Of a stretch of DNA of 24,699 bases, positions 7,916-16,450 are shown piece by piece. The first letter of the stretch is position 1, and the number at the start of each line of letters is the position of its first letter. The notes under the pieces were generated by a model that was not told where the DNA came from, did not search any database, and saw only the letters and a program-made list of their open reading frames with translations. Both the position numbers and the translations under genes were made by a program. Source of the DNA: a virus; IMG/VR virus record IMGVR_UViG_3300042691_051895, positions 1 to 24,699 of that record, one strand, 5' to 3'.

Positions 7916-10900
7916 TTAGGTAGGGCATGGATGTGGCAATTCTCTGGATAGGGTCAATCTCATTATGTGGACATCCTTATTGAAAAGATGCTTTATGGTG
8001 CTTACCAACCAATAACCATGGAATCTTCCATAACCGGCACTGAGGGAAACATCCAGTTTTATGACATCTCCCACCCGGACGGACATATCACCTGCAACAT
8101 CGATGATGACCTTATTCGAGTTCAGGAGGGCCATCTGAGCTGTCCTGTATAGAGGGGCATCCAGAGGAGTCTCCCAGAAGGTCGCATTCGTCCTGTTGTA
8201 TTCCATGTACTTGGCAAACTTGGGACCTATGCAAGGACATGTGCAGTTGTAGGTGCTGTTTGGATCGTCCCAGACACAACCCAGCCAATCTTTTCCTAGA
8301 CCCGGATGGTTCTTGATCAGATCGCATTCATGAATCTGTTTTTCCAAAAGTTGCAGCTCAAGAGAAGAGGGTTCCTTTCCGAGGGGACCAGAAAGACCTG
8401 AAGCCCCTGTGAGCCCCTGTGCTAGTACATCCGGTCGGAGTTCTTGGCATGGACAGTTGCACAATGGATCTCCTGCCGTGCATCCTTCCGTTCCGGGGAA
8501 ACCGTTTGGATTCATGCATTGATATCCTTTGCATCCGTTTGCGTCTTGTTTGGCAAGAACAACGAATTGGCCTGCAAAGTTATTGTCAAAGATGCTATTC
8601 TGGAACCAATCTATGAGTTTGCTGGAAACCCATCGCTGATACTCCTGAATTTCTTCCAGTTCTCCGCCGATTCCTCCTACGAGAGACAGAAGAGATGGCA
8701 TGGAGTCTGAACTGAGCGAAACTAAGCCATATTCGGTTTTTCTTGAAATGTCCCAAAAATGAACTTCCTTATAATCCGGAAGAAATGTTCCTTCTCCTGT
8801 TGTTCCATCATCGTTTTCATATGTATAGGTTGCTCCACTTGACCCCGGGAAATTCTTACCCCAAATCAAAGTTCCGACTGGATATGAAATCGGGGGATAC
8901 TGTGTATATCTACTGGGACCACTTATACCACCAGAACCGCCAGTTCCCTCAATACCGATTATATGTGGAAAATCTGCAAAAAGATAAACATAATTTGAAG
9001 GATCTTCTGAAAGTATGGTCGCACTAACACTCGGAACTACTTCTTTATAGTAACCCTCTAGTGTATTTCCTCTACTAAATGGTTCATCTGTATTTGGTTT
9101 TACAGCTACATCCGTTTGGAAGCATCCAGAAATAAATTGTTCTGTGTCCGGCATAAGGAATAAAGGCCAAGGTGGATCACTGGAACAACCACCAGAACAT
9201 CCCGTCCCCCCAGTCCATGTTATTGGCTCTGCTACAAGAGAATTTTTGTTATAAAAACCAATTGCCGTGTTACCAGCGGAAACATTGTGTCTATTGTAGA
9301 AAGTACAGACTGCAACCGGAGGCAAGGAAACCCACATATCCCACCATGTCTTTGCTGGAAGAGATCGTTCCAGACGAGAAGCCATGAATATGTCCTGAAT
9401 TCCGTTTGGAACGAAAAGATCCGCTACCCCGTCCTTTGGTTTATAAAACAAAGAGTTTTGAGATGTTTTTAACCAAGAAGAAGAAGTTCCATAAGGACGA
9501 TTTAAATTAATGTAATCATAATTTAAATCACCTAGTTCTTGTTTCCCATCAGTATAAACCAAATTCATTCCTGCAAAATCATCCCTGTTTTTTATCTTTT
9601 TTACTGCCAAATCAAATCCATATGGATCTTGGCCTATAACAGAAATATTTGTTCTTGCGGATTGGCTACCAAATGGCCCAGCAGTTGCAAGAACAATGTA
9701 AGGAAGGAAATATTCACTACCATATCTTTTGTAAAATCCCTCCGGAATATCCTTGAGTGTATCTAAACCAATCGGTGTTTTGAATTCGACTCTGACATAA
9801 CTTTCCAATCCTTCCAGAATTTGATGTGGAGGAATTGTATCACCGAGGTCTCTCTTGAATAAACTAGAAGATTGTTTATACTTTTTATAATTAAATGATC
9901 CCGGCAATTCGTCAGCTGCCCATGGGTGATATAGTCTCACTTCCGGATCCCTGAAAATTGCATTTTCTGGACCTGTGTCACCGACACTACCGGTAACACC
10001 GGTTATTCGAATTCTACATCCATCACAATTTTTTGATAATTGTTTCAGTGCATAATTTGAAATTTTTTGAGGATTTTCAAAAATGTCTGCATCAGTTCTG
10101 TTTGAAAAACTTTCAAAATGCATTTTAAGTGGTATTACGATTTCATCACACGAACAATCACCGGCAAAACATGGTGGTTTTCTATTCAAACATGGTGGTT
10201 TTATGAGTGTGATCTCATAACTTACCAACCAGTTTTTATACCAAATTGGACCCTTTGGTTTTTCCTCATTTGCTTCTGAATATGGAAAATTTCCATATGG
10301 GCTCTCAAATGATTCCCAATAATCAGAAGATGTAGAATATCCATATTTTCTTTCATAATATGCGCTGGCCCCCCGAACAGCCTCATTATAATCAGTATAA
10401 GCCAAATAGCGTGGTGTACTGTTGACATTAATATTATTTCCGTCTACACTATAATCGTAAGCCCAAGTGTATCCGTTTCCAAATGGATATGGGCCTAATG
10501 CAGTATATACACTAAAAGACTGATATTTACTTCCTTTTATAGGCTTTCTTGTTATACTCTTGACATTAAATAAATTATTACCAGCTTTTAAAAATGAAAA
10601 ATCTAGATCTTTAGAAAAGAAAAATGCTTTTCTTGACCAATATTTTGAATAAAGCTCCAAAAACTCTTGCTTGAGCGTTCGAAGTTTTTCTATAGTAGCA
10701 TCTATTTGATCTCCCCATCGATCCAAAGAACTGATTTGAGATTCAACATTCTTAAGAGCCTGATGTGCTTCTTGCACCAATTTGACTTTAGCTGCAACAG
10801 TTTCTGGGTATTCCGTGGGACACAAACAATATCCGGTACAGCCCGCATATTCACATAAATCATTTCTATCAAGATAGGCAGCAGTATATCCATTCAAGGC

Positions 10901-12850
10901 TTCTTGATATTTTTTAATTCTTTCTTCTCTGGATACATAATTTTTAGCCAGAATTTGCTTCATTTTTTCATGTCTCTTGATCTCAAGATCAAAACGATAC
11001 AACACGAAATTATCAGGATTTTCTTCCAGATTCAAGAATTCTCCGAGAGTCAGATTATAAGGGCTCTCGTTCAGATTGTAACTCAATGTCATCCCGCTTC
11101 GAATCCATGGATCATTTGCATCAAAGGTCATTCCATAAGTGCTTCCATCTGCGGAAATTCCCATGGTTGGACCCACACCGATCTTTGCGGAATCGAAATT
11201 TATGGTATCGGTAAATGACCCTGCGGCAACAATCTCATAATTTGACAGATTGGACGAAGTGTTTCGGAGATTAAAAGACTTCTCGAAAGAGGGATCTCCA
11301 AATGCCACCGCAGTCGCTCCGCTGTATCCAATAGCTGCACTTATTCCGGTGAAGTCCGATGAATCACCTGCACAGCAGATCGAGCATTTATAGACTTTCC
11401 ACTTTTCCTTCAGGTTCTTCTTTCTTGCGTATTCTTCTCTGGCTTTTTGCAGTGGTTTCTTGACTTCCTTTTGAATCCATAGCAATTCCTGTCCGGAAAG
11501 ATCAGAAATGTCAAATTGATTCTGCCATAAGTCTTTTTCTGTTCGTGTTGAATATGTGTAACCATAATATTCCCAAGGAACTTGTTTTTCGCGGTTGAAG
11601 AATCCCGGGGAGAAATAACCGTAATTTTGTTCGATTACACGATTCTTCGGTAGGTTGTTCAATAGACTCTGATCTGAGCAATTTATGACACTTCCAACTG
11701 TCGATGCAAATTCCTGATTTGGTAACTTGGCCCACAGTTTTCCATCTTTGAAATAATCATACTTGACTTCATAAATCTTGTGAGCACCTGCACTGTCGAG
11801 ATATCTTGCATAAGGATCGGAATAGTTCGGATGCACACGCAAATAGTTGGAACCAAATGCGTATGAGCGAATCAGGTCCAAAAAGTCCGATTCGTCTGAG
11901 CTTGAGAACAGACCTTCCACGACACCATCAGATACCATTTTCTTGATGGAACTCGGGCAATCAAGATCCGCTCCTATCTTATATGTCTTCTTCGGTTCCT
12001 GCTTGACAAGCGTTTCAAGAGAATAGAAATTCCATGAATCCAATCCTCTCCAGAAGAAGAAATTCACTGCTTTGTCATTGTTATAATGTACCGCATTTTC
12101 CGCCAACATCTGAATCAATTGGTTGATTCTTGGCGGAGAAACCATCTTTCCCCACGGATAGAAGTTATAATTTCTCTTCAACCAAATCCAGTTCTTGGTG
12201 TTTTCTGAAAACACCGGTGTATTATACCCAGACAATTGATTCATTCTCGTCACAAGATACTGAATGAATCCCTCGCGGTCATATTGGATGCCCGGTGTTG
12301 GGGTCGTGGATGGAGGAGAAGAATTAAAGTTTCCTTGTTGATTTTCTTCCTCTTCTTCAGTCAAACTTCGAGAGATGGGCATGATCATGTCCTCATCGCC
12401 TTCGAAGTATTCGAAGAAAAGATAATTCAGAAGAGCAAATTCAGGTGAGGCCAATCTCAAACGAATTGATCTTGGAATGGAATTGGGTTCCATTACCGTA
12501 GACGTTTCGTTAGTCTCTTGTGAATAGGCATAAATCAAGAAATACAGTTTCTTGTTGAATCCCCCCTGAACTTCCTCATGGAATTCGAGTTCAAGGATAT
12601 CATATCCACCGAGTCCAATATAAGATCCAAGAGCAGATGCAAATGAGCCGTCAAAGTCTCGAATTACCGCTTCTCCTTTCACTGTCGGGGAGAATATGCT
12701 TTCCTCCACTTCCAATGAAACAAGACCGCATGTTCCGACATCGGGGTCTCTGCAATTTTCTTTTGGGTTCAGTGGAACCGGAGGCAGTGAACTGTTTGTT
12801 GAACTTTTTACTACCGCATTTTTTAGATTAAAAACGATTACATCGCTCAT
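7916..12850 (-). CDS. Giant baseplate hub-like protein (gp27-type ends, large cysteine-bearing insert)
   Basis: 1644 aa. The N-terminal region (about 42-110: LEVEESIFSPTVKGEAVIRD, then GGYDILELEF) and the far C-terminus (about 1575-1636: VRVGDVIKLDVS...GYWLVSTIKHLF...LTLSRE) resemble the split tail-hub fold of gp27 and gpD-type proteins. Between them lie roughly 1000 extra residues; T4 gp27 has 391. Visible parts: acidic/Pro linker (164-186), lysine-rich helical stretch (455-487), a probable coiled coil (about 615-740) interrupted by a Cys knot (C666, 671, 675, 677), beta-rich domains (750-1400), and a collagen-like GLTGASGLSGPLG (1479-1491). Cysteines total about 33, mostly clustered (489-493, 887-901, 942-945, 1218-1222, 1440-1468, 1509-1540). 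ATG overlaps the gp53 stop (ATGA). No lysozyme motif was found. Hub role is inferred from ends and position. Confidence 0.8.
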   Translation of the reverse strand: MSDVIVFNLKNAVVKSSTNSSLPPVPLNPKENCRDPDVGTCGLVSLEVEESIFSPTVKGEAVIRDFDGSFASALGSYIGLGGYDILELEFHEEVQGGFNKKLYFLIYAYSQETNETSTVMEPNSIPRSIRLRLASPEFALLNYLFFEYFEGDEDMIMPISRSLTEEEEENQQGNFNSSPPSTTPTPGIQYDREGFIQYLVTRMNQLSGYNTPVFSENTKNWIWLKRNYNFYPWGKMVSPPRINQLIQMLAENAVHYNNDKAVNFFFWRGLDSWNFYSLETLVKQEPKKTYKIGADLDCPSSIKKMVSDGVVEGLFSSSDESDFLDLIRSYAFGSNYLRVHPNYSDPYARYLDSAGAHKIYEVKYDYFKDGKLWAKLPNQEFASTVGSVINCSDQSLLNNLPKNRVIEQNYGYFSPGFFNREKQVPWEYYGYTYSTRTEKDLWQNQFDISDLSGQELLWIQKEVKKPLQKAREEYARKKNLKEKWKVYKCSICCAGDSSDFTGISAAIGYSGATAVAFGDPSFEKSFNLRNTSSNLSNYEIVAAGSFTDTINFDSAKIGVGPTMGISADGSTYGMTFDANDPWIRSGMTLSYNLNESPYNLTLGEFLNLEENPDNFVLYRFDLEIKRHEKMKQILAKNYVSREERIKKYQEALNGYTAAYLDRNDLCEYAGCTGYCLCPTEYPETVAAKVKLVQEAHQALKNVESQISSLDRWGDQIDATIEKLRTLKQEFLELYSKYWSRKAFFFSKDLDFSFLKAGNNLFNVKSITRKPIKGSKYQSFSVYTALGPYPFGNGYTWAYDYSVDGNNINVNSTPRYLAYTDYNEAVRGASAYYERKYGYSTSSDYWESFESPYGNFPYSEANEEKPKGPIWYKNWLVSYEITLIKPPCLNRKPPCFAGDCSCDEIVIPLKMHFESFSNRTDADIFENPQKISNYALKQLSKNCDGCRIRITGVTGSVGDTGPENAIFRDPEVRLYHPWAADELPGSFNYKKYKQSSSLFKRDLGDTIPPHQILEGLESYVRVEFKTPIGLDTLKDIPEGFYKRYGSEYFLPYIVLATAGPFGSQSARTNISVIGQDPYGFDLAVKKIKNRDDFAGMNLVYTDGKQELGDLNYDYINLNRPYGTSSSWLKTSQNSLFYKPKDGVADLFVPNGIQDIFMASRLERSLPAKTWWDMWVSLPPVAVCTFYNRHNVSAGNTAIGFYNKNSLVAEPITWTGGTGCSGGCSSDPPWPLFLMPDTEQFISGCFQTDVAVKPNTDEPFSRGNTLEGYYKEVVPSVSATILSEDPSNYVYLFADFPHIIGIEGTGGSGGISGPSRYTQYPPISYPVGTLIWGKNFPGSSGATYTYENDDGTTGEGTFLPDYKEVHFWDISRKTEYGLVSLSSDSMPSLLSLVGGIGGELEEIQEYQRWVSSKLIDWFQNSIFDNNFAGQFVVLAKQDANGCKGYQCMNPNGFPGTEGCTAGDPLCNCPCQELRPDVLAQGLTGASGLSGPLGKEPSSLELQLLEKQIHECDLIKNHPGLGKDWLGCVWDDPNSTYNCTCPCIGPKFAKYMEYNRTNATFWETPLDAPLYRTAQMALLNSNKVIIDVAGDMSVRVGDVIKLDVSLSAGYGRFHGYWLVSTIKHLFNKDVHIMRLTLSRELPHPCPT

Positions 12851-13743
12851 GCCAGAGATTCACTTTCTTTCAATATTGAACTCAAATAATTGTCATTCAC
12901 CTGTTGTAGGTATCCGTTTGGTATCACCGTCAATTGCTTATTGAATATCCATTCCTTTTCCTTGTCTTGCTTGAAGGAAACAGGTTTTATGTTTGGATAC
13001 GCCGACAGACCATTTGTCATGTAAAGATAAAGAATGGAAGTCGGTTCCGTGTAAATATCGACAGTCTGGTCTGATATCAACTTCCCATCGGTAATTGAAT
13101 AGTAAGCAGAAATGGTGACCATTTCTTTTGTATAATCATCCATTTTCATGAATGAAACGGCACCATCTACCTTATTTGTTTTCTTTATGAGAACTTGACT
13201 TTCCTCACCGTTTGGGGTATTGATGATGGAATAAGAATTATTTTGTGGTCTGATGATGATATAAGAATCGCCCTCGTTTATTTCCCCCGCAACCATTTTC
13301 ACATCAAAAGAATGCAGGAATTTATCGACATTCAGGACAATTCCAAAATTTTTCTTATCAAAAGAAACAAATCCATCAATTTTCTTTGCAACGTAATCGC
13401 CCGGTTTTATGTCCATCGTATATCTTGTGAAGAATGCATAATCGCCACTCACCTCAACCAATTCTTCAAGCCAGTTAGAATATGACACTGGCCATTGTTT
13501 ATAAACGTCTATGATATTGTTACTATTCAGCAACGACCAAAAATATTCAGGAGTTGCATATAATTCCTTGCTGACTTGATCGGGGGTCTTTCCGTCTTCA
13601 ACGACATATTGAACCCCGGCAGAATTGTAGCCTTGGTTGTCTTGGATTTTCAGATCCGGACGAGCAAAGATATACATGGATTCCAGAACCGTGCCATCTG
13701 GAAACTGGTAATTTGTCGTGGGAAATTCAGTGAAGTATTTCAT
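12847..13743 (-). CDS. 53: Baseplate wedge protein gp53-like
   Basis: 298 aa from the ATG at 13743, which overlaps the previous stop as TAATG. An alternative GTG at 13755 would add four residues; a GAGGAG lies only 2 nt before that GTG and 14 nt before the ATG, so the choice is uncertain, but family members begin near the MKYF-type start. gp53 joins neighbouring wedges in the baseplate. The diagnostic region is DGKTPDQVSKELYATPEYFWSLLNSNN followed by WPVS (roughly residues 50-85 of the ATG form): the LysM-like segment in which a short helix-forming D-x-x-S-x-x-L-Y is followed by Y-F-W-x-L-L-x-x-N. The C-terminal two thirds are beta-rich. It is followed by the hub gene with a 4-nt overlap. Confidence 0.88.
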   Translation of the reverse strand: MKYFTEFPTTNYQFPDGTVLESMYIFARPDLKIQDNQGYNSAGVQYVVEDGKTPDQVSKELYATPEYFWSLLNSNNIIDVYKQWPVSYSNWLEELVEVSGDYAFFTRYTMDIKPGDYVAKKIDGFVSFDKKNFGIVLNVDKFLHSFDVKMVAGEINEGDSYIIIRPQNNSYSIINTPNGEESQVLIKKTNKVDGAVSFMKMDDYTKEMVTISAYYSITDGKLISDQTVDIYTEPTSILYLYMTNGLSAYPNIKPVSFKQDKEKEWIFNKQLTVIPNGYLQQVNDNYLSSILKESESLA

Positions 13744-14561
13744 TAGATGCTGCACTGCTCCTCAAAGGCTTCGAAAACAGATAGAACTTGACCATTTGGG
13801 GCAGACCCAACATATACAACCGGTTCGATCTCACCCAAGACCATATTTACACCGACTCTAGCTGGGTATTTACCGTCACTTGAAACCGAAAGATAATCCA
13901 ATCCGGTCGAGTTAAATGCCATCATGGTGCAGGGTTTTGGTTGGAGGAAAAAATTATTTGTAACATCTGTTCCGCCCGCATTCAACACCCTGAATCTGAA
14001 TGCGGCTGGGGTTCTCATTTTTGAACCAAATTTTTTCGGCATTGATGCCGCATGCATTTCGTGAATGAAGTTTGATATTGCCAAAAAATCGTCCTGATCG
14101 TATGCAAATAACTCAAAAGAAAAAGAATATGCTCTTTTCTTCATTCCCTTGTATTGAATAGCCGTTAAATCTTTCGGAGTGCTGGAACCGCCAGTAATGT
14201 TATTATATTCCTCAAGGACACCACTGTCGCTAAATGTTACTGTTCCAAGAAGGTTTCCGATACCCATGTAAATAGTGTCGCCAAATACCATTCTCGCCTT
14301 GTCACCAAAACTACTGGTTTGCCAAAAGGTTGCCTCGTCCAAGTTAGAAGAATGTGTGCCGTGAGCCATCCCCGATTTTGGTGCCGGAAGAATAAAAGTT
14401 TTTCCATTCACTTCACTGTTTTTTATTTTTCTCCATTTTTCTATTTCATATGTTTCTCTTTTGGTTAAAGCCAGAAACAATGGAACAGCGGTGACTGGAT
14501 ACTTATTAAGGCTAGGGGGTACTCTGGTTCCCTGTGGGGTTGATCCTATTGCTACACTCAT
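13743..14561 (-). CDS. Probable baseplate tail-tube cap protein (gp48/gp54-like)
   Basis: 272 aa, first gene of the leftward baseplate operon. The central part has YSFSFELFAYDQDDFLAISNFI (about residues 148-168) followed by HAASMPKKFG, resembling the tube-like core of gp48/gp54 proteins, in which a strand pair is followed by a helix and an M-P-K/R-x-x motif; these proteins cap the baseplate hub and nucleate tail-tube growth. The N-terminus is polar and rich in Pro/Gly (GSTPQGTRVPPSLNKYP). The C-terminal half is beta-rich. The start codon at 14561 faces the gp4-like gene start only 10 nt away. No strong SD is seen; AAGG lies about 14 nt upstream. gp48 next to gp53 is usual in T4-like relatives. 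Moderate confidence in the specific name. Confidence 0.65.
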   Translation of the reverse strand: MSVAIGSTPQGTRVPPSLNKYPVTAVPLFLALTKRETYEIEKWRKIKNSEVNGKTFILPAPKSGMAHGTHSSNLDEATFWQTSSFGDKARMVFGDTIYMGIGNLLGTVTFSDSGVLEEYNNITGGSSTPKDLTAIQYKGMKKRAYSFSFELFAYDQDDFLAISNFIHEMHAASMPKKFGSKMRTPAAFRFRVLNAGGTDVTNNFFLQPKPCTMMAFNSTGLDYLSVSSDGKYPARVGVNMVLGEIEPVVYVGSAPNGQVLSVFEAFEEQCSI

Positions 14562-14571
14562 AGATAGTTTT

Positions 14572-15000
14572 ATGCCTTATAAAACGCGGTTTTATCCAAA
14601 AAATCCATCAAAATATGTAGGCGACCCAAATAAGATAATATGTAGATCTCTTTGGGAGAGAAAATTCTGTAAATATTTGGACGAAAACCAATCAATACTG
14701 AGATGGGCGAGCGAAGAATTGGCAGTCCCATACCTGTGCCCGGTCAAAAAGAGAGTTTGTATGTATTACCCCGACTTTCTATTTGAAAGCAATGAAAATG
14801 GGGAAGTGATGACTTATATCGTGGAGATAAAGCCAAAGAAGCAAACAAAGCCACCTGAAAACAAAAAGAAAAGAAGTTACGCCATGGAAATGGCGACTTA
14901 CATGATAAATAATTCTAAATGGGAATCTGCGACTCGTCTTTGTGATGAAAATGGCTGGAAGTTCAAAATTCTCACCGAAGAGGATCTTCACATAAAATGA
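14572..15000 (+). CDS. 4: Head completion/DNA-end nuclease gp4-like (PD-(D/E)xK fold)
   Basis: 142 aa, close to T4 gp4 (150 aa), which completes DNA-filled heads and is predicted to be an endonuclease. The ATG at 14572 is chosen instead of an upstream in-frame ATG at 14461 because homology-like sequence starts here (MPYKTRFYPKNPSKYVGDPNKI) and the longer form would run through the opposite gene. Motif: E29 in SLWERKF (helix A acid), then Y-Y-P-D with D68, then VEIK with E85 and K87, giving the E...PD...ExK active site for a metal-dependent nuclease. The stop overlaps the next start (ATGA at 14997-15000). The SD is weak. Confidence is high in the fold and good in the gp4 identity. Confidence 0.88.
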   Translation: MPYKTRFYPKNPSKYVGDPNKIICRSLWERKFCKYLDENQSILRWASEELAVPYLCPVKKRVCMYYPDFLFESNENGEVMTYIVEIKPKKQTKPPENKKKRSYAMEMATYMINNSKWESATRLCDENGWKFKILTEEDLHIK

Positions 15001-15566
15001 GTCAAATTCAAAACGTAATCGACTATATCGGAAAAATGGGAGTGCAAGACAGTTCCCGTTATGCTGTCGATTTTGATGGGGTTTATTATTCAGAATCAAT
15101 AGTTTCCCTTGATGCTCCCGGTCCAGAATATGAGTTCCTGAACATCAATTACTGGCAAGGAAATCCATATTTCAGAATGCCAATTGGACTAAAATTTAAG
15201 GAAGCATTGATCGTTGAAATGTTAGTCCCGGAAGTAAATACCCCAAATAGTCAGGGATACAATAATTTCATGAATAAATTGACAGATTACACAAAAGCAA
15301 ACTTTACAGTCCCCTCTTCCGGTGTTTACTTTGATAACAGTAACTCGACTCCCGAATTGAGCTCATTTTCTTGGAATAGAACAAATAAAGGCATGAAAAT
15401 AACTGTTACTGGGCTGGATAGGTATAATATGATCACAAAACAATATCGATACACGAATTGTTTTTTCGAAAAGATATTACCTCTCAAATTCGATGCATCT
15501 CGTCCAGAAGCACAAACAATAACAATGTCATTCTTGGTCGGAGGTATGGAAACCCCGCCGAAATAA
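14997..15566 (+). CDS. Tail-tube-like structural protein
   Basis: 189 aa, start overlapping the gp4 stop (ATGA). The sequence is beta-rich with a helix in the middle (NNFMNKLTDYTKANF, about residues 88-102) and a C-terminal strand pair of the type seen in tail-tube and tube-initiator proteins: GMKITVTGLDRYNMITKQYRYTNCFFEKILPLKFD...AQTITMSFLVGG (131-184), that is, an order of 'x-y-r-y-x-x-C-F-F-x-x-i' followed by 'a-x-t-i-x-m-x-F'. This resembles the gp19/gp54/gpV tube fold, but without alignment the exact counterpart in T4 is unclear. Its position just upstream of a chaperone-like gene with a frameshift mirrors the tube-then-chaperone order of long-tailed phages, which supports a tube role by inference. 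Confidence 0.6.
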   Translation: MSQIQNVIDYIGKMGVQDSSRYAVDFDGVYYSESIVSLDAPGPEYEFLNINYWQGNPYFRMPIGLKFKEALIVEMLVPEVNTPNSQGYNNFMNKLTDYTKANFTVPSSGVYFDNSNSTPELSSFSWNRTNKGMKITVTGLDRYNMITKQYRYTNCFFEKILPLKFDASRPEAQTITMSFLVGGMETPPK

Positions 15567-15578
15567 AAAAGGATAATC

Positions 15579-16295
15579 ATGATATCTGAAATTTTGAAAA
15601 ATTCGTTGCCATCATATGAAGTGACTCTACCGATAACAAAAAAGAAACACAAGTTTAGACCGATGACAGTGAAAGAGGAAAAAATACTTCTTCTTGCACA
15701 ACGATCCGAATCATTGCGAGAAATGGCATCGGCTATGGTCCAGATCATAAAAAACTGTTATGAGGATCTGAAAACACCCGAAAAATTGAGCATAGCAGAT
15801 GCAGAAAAGGCATTCTTGGCACTGCGTGGGAAGTCGATGGGAGAAGAGTCAACATTCACGATTAGATGCCCGGAAACCGGAGAGGTCATAAACATAAAAG
15901 TCAATCTTGAGACCTTTGATATTGAAAAGAAAAATATAAAAGATGGTAAGATAAAATTAACCGATGAAATGTTGGTCGTAGTCACTGAACCTACGATGGA
16001 ATATCTTCTTCAAAATGAAAAGTCCGAATCCGATGAAATGCGAAATCTTTTCAAGAATTGTTTCGTGGAATTACAAACTGCTGATAATGTTTACGTCAAG
16101 GATCAATTGACCGAAAAGGATCTTGATGAATTCTATGATTACATGACTCCGTTGCAGCTTAAAATGTTCTCTGATTACATAGAGTCGATACCAAGAGTCA
16201 AAAAAACAATCAAATACCACACAAAAGACGGTATTGATCGCCAGTTCTCACTATTTGGGATAGACAGTTTTTTCGGATATGCCTCAGCCACATAA
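15579..16295 (+). CDS. 26: gp26-like baseplate hub / tail-assembly chaperone-like protein (zero-frame product)
   Basis: 238 aa. The N-terminal part, LPSYEVTLPITKKKHKFRPMTVKEEKILLLA (about 10-40), is characteristic of the gp26 (T4 baseplate protein) family: a short beta hairpin 'L-P-x-x-K-K-x-x-F-R-P-M-T-V-K-E-E-K-x-L-L-x-A'. Then a helical segment (48-64), the region LSIADAEKAFLALRGKSMGEE (70-90), a beta section with RCPETGE (95-101) and an acidic C-terminal helical region. T4 gp26 works in baseplate hub assembly. AAGGA lies 7 nt before the ATG. Its last codons contain a heptamer T TTT TTC, after which the -1 frame stays open for 58 codons; the alternative product would be 290 aa. See the frameshift entries. 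Confidence 0.8.
   Translation: MISEILKNSLPSYEVTLPITKKKHKFRPMTVKEEKILLLAQRSESLREMASAMVQIIKNCYEDLKTPEKLSIADAEKAFLALRGKSMGEESTFTIRCPETGEVINIKVNLETFDIEKKNIKDGKIKLTDEMLVVVTEPTMEYLLQNEKSESDEMRNLFKNCFVELQTADNVYVKDQLTEKDLDEFYDYMTPLQLKMFSDYIESIPRVKKTIKYHTKDGIDRQFSLFGIDSFFGYASAT
16268..16274 (+). promoter_or_regulatory. Candidate -1 ribosomal slippery site T TTT TTC
   Basis: Read in the zero frame as AGT TTT TTC, the last seven bases fit the X-XXY-YYZ rule for -1 tandem slippage. The site lies 21 nt before the zero-frame stop (16293-16295) and inside the 58-nt window (16238-16295) where both frames are open. A small hairpin downstream (CTATAG 16296-16301 with CTATAG 16309-16314) is probably too weak and too far to be a classical stimulator. 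Confidence 0.6.
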
Positions 16296-16450
16296 CTATA
16301 GGTGAATTCTATAGATTAAATTTTCTCTTGACTCATGTATATAAATGGTCTCTGACGGATATAGAGAACATGATACCTTGGGAAAGAGAAGTTTATGTGG
16401 GGCAACTGAGGCAGTATTTAGAAGAGGAAAGTAGAAGGAACAGCTCATGA
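16274..16450 (+). CDS. -1 frame extension of the gp26-like gene (gp51-like/chaperone C-terminal domain)
   Basis: 58 codons after the slippery site, ending at a TGA whose first bases overlap the ATG of the next gene (ATGA at 16447-16450). The frame is open from 16238, yet contains no ATG/GTG/TTG before a TTG at 16328 without SD and an ATG at 16370 that would cut the coherent domain. The peptide (EFYRLNFLLTHVYKWSLTDI, then ENMIPWEREVYVGQLRQYL and EEE) is helical with aromatic-W-S-L followed by M-x-P-W-E-R, like the short proteins encoded after gp26 in T4-like cyanophages and the C-terminal part of frameshifted tail-assembly chaperones. Fused by -1 slippage it makes a 290-aa product with the upstream gene. 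Separate initiation is the alternative. Confidence 0.65.
   Translation, partial: RICLSHITIGEFYRLNFLLTHVYKWSLTDIENMIPWEREVYVGQLRQYLEEESRRNSS

Noticed and set aside
8112-8327. Overlapping frame with many charged residues in the hub-like gene
   Set aside because: Alternate-frame shadow with no SD; the main 1644-aa frame is continuous.
14461-14571. Longer gp4 start
   Set aside because: The extra 37 codons run antisense to the tube-cap candidate and do not look like gp4.
16296-16314. CTATAG...CTATAG hairpin as a frameshift stimulator
   Set aside because: Six mostly A-T pairs starting 22 nt after the slippery site are weak and beyond the usual 5-9 nt spacing.
16340-16347. TATAAATG, one mismatch from the late-promoter box
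   Set aside because: It lies inside the -1-frame coding segment of an A/T-rich region and has no other support.
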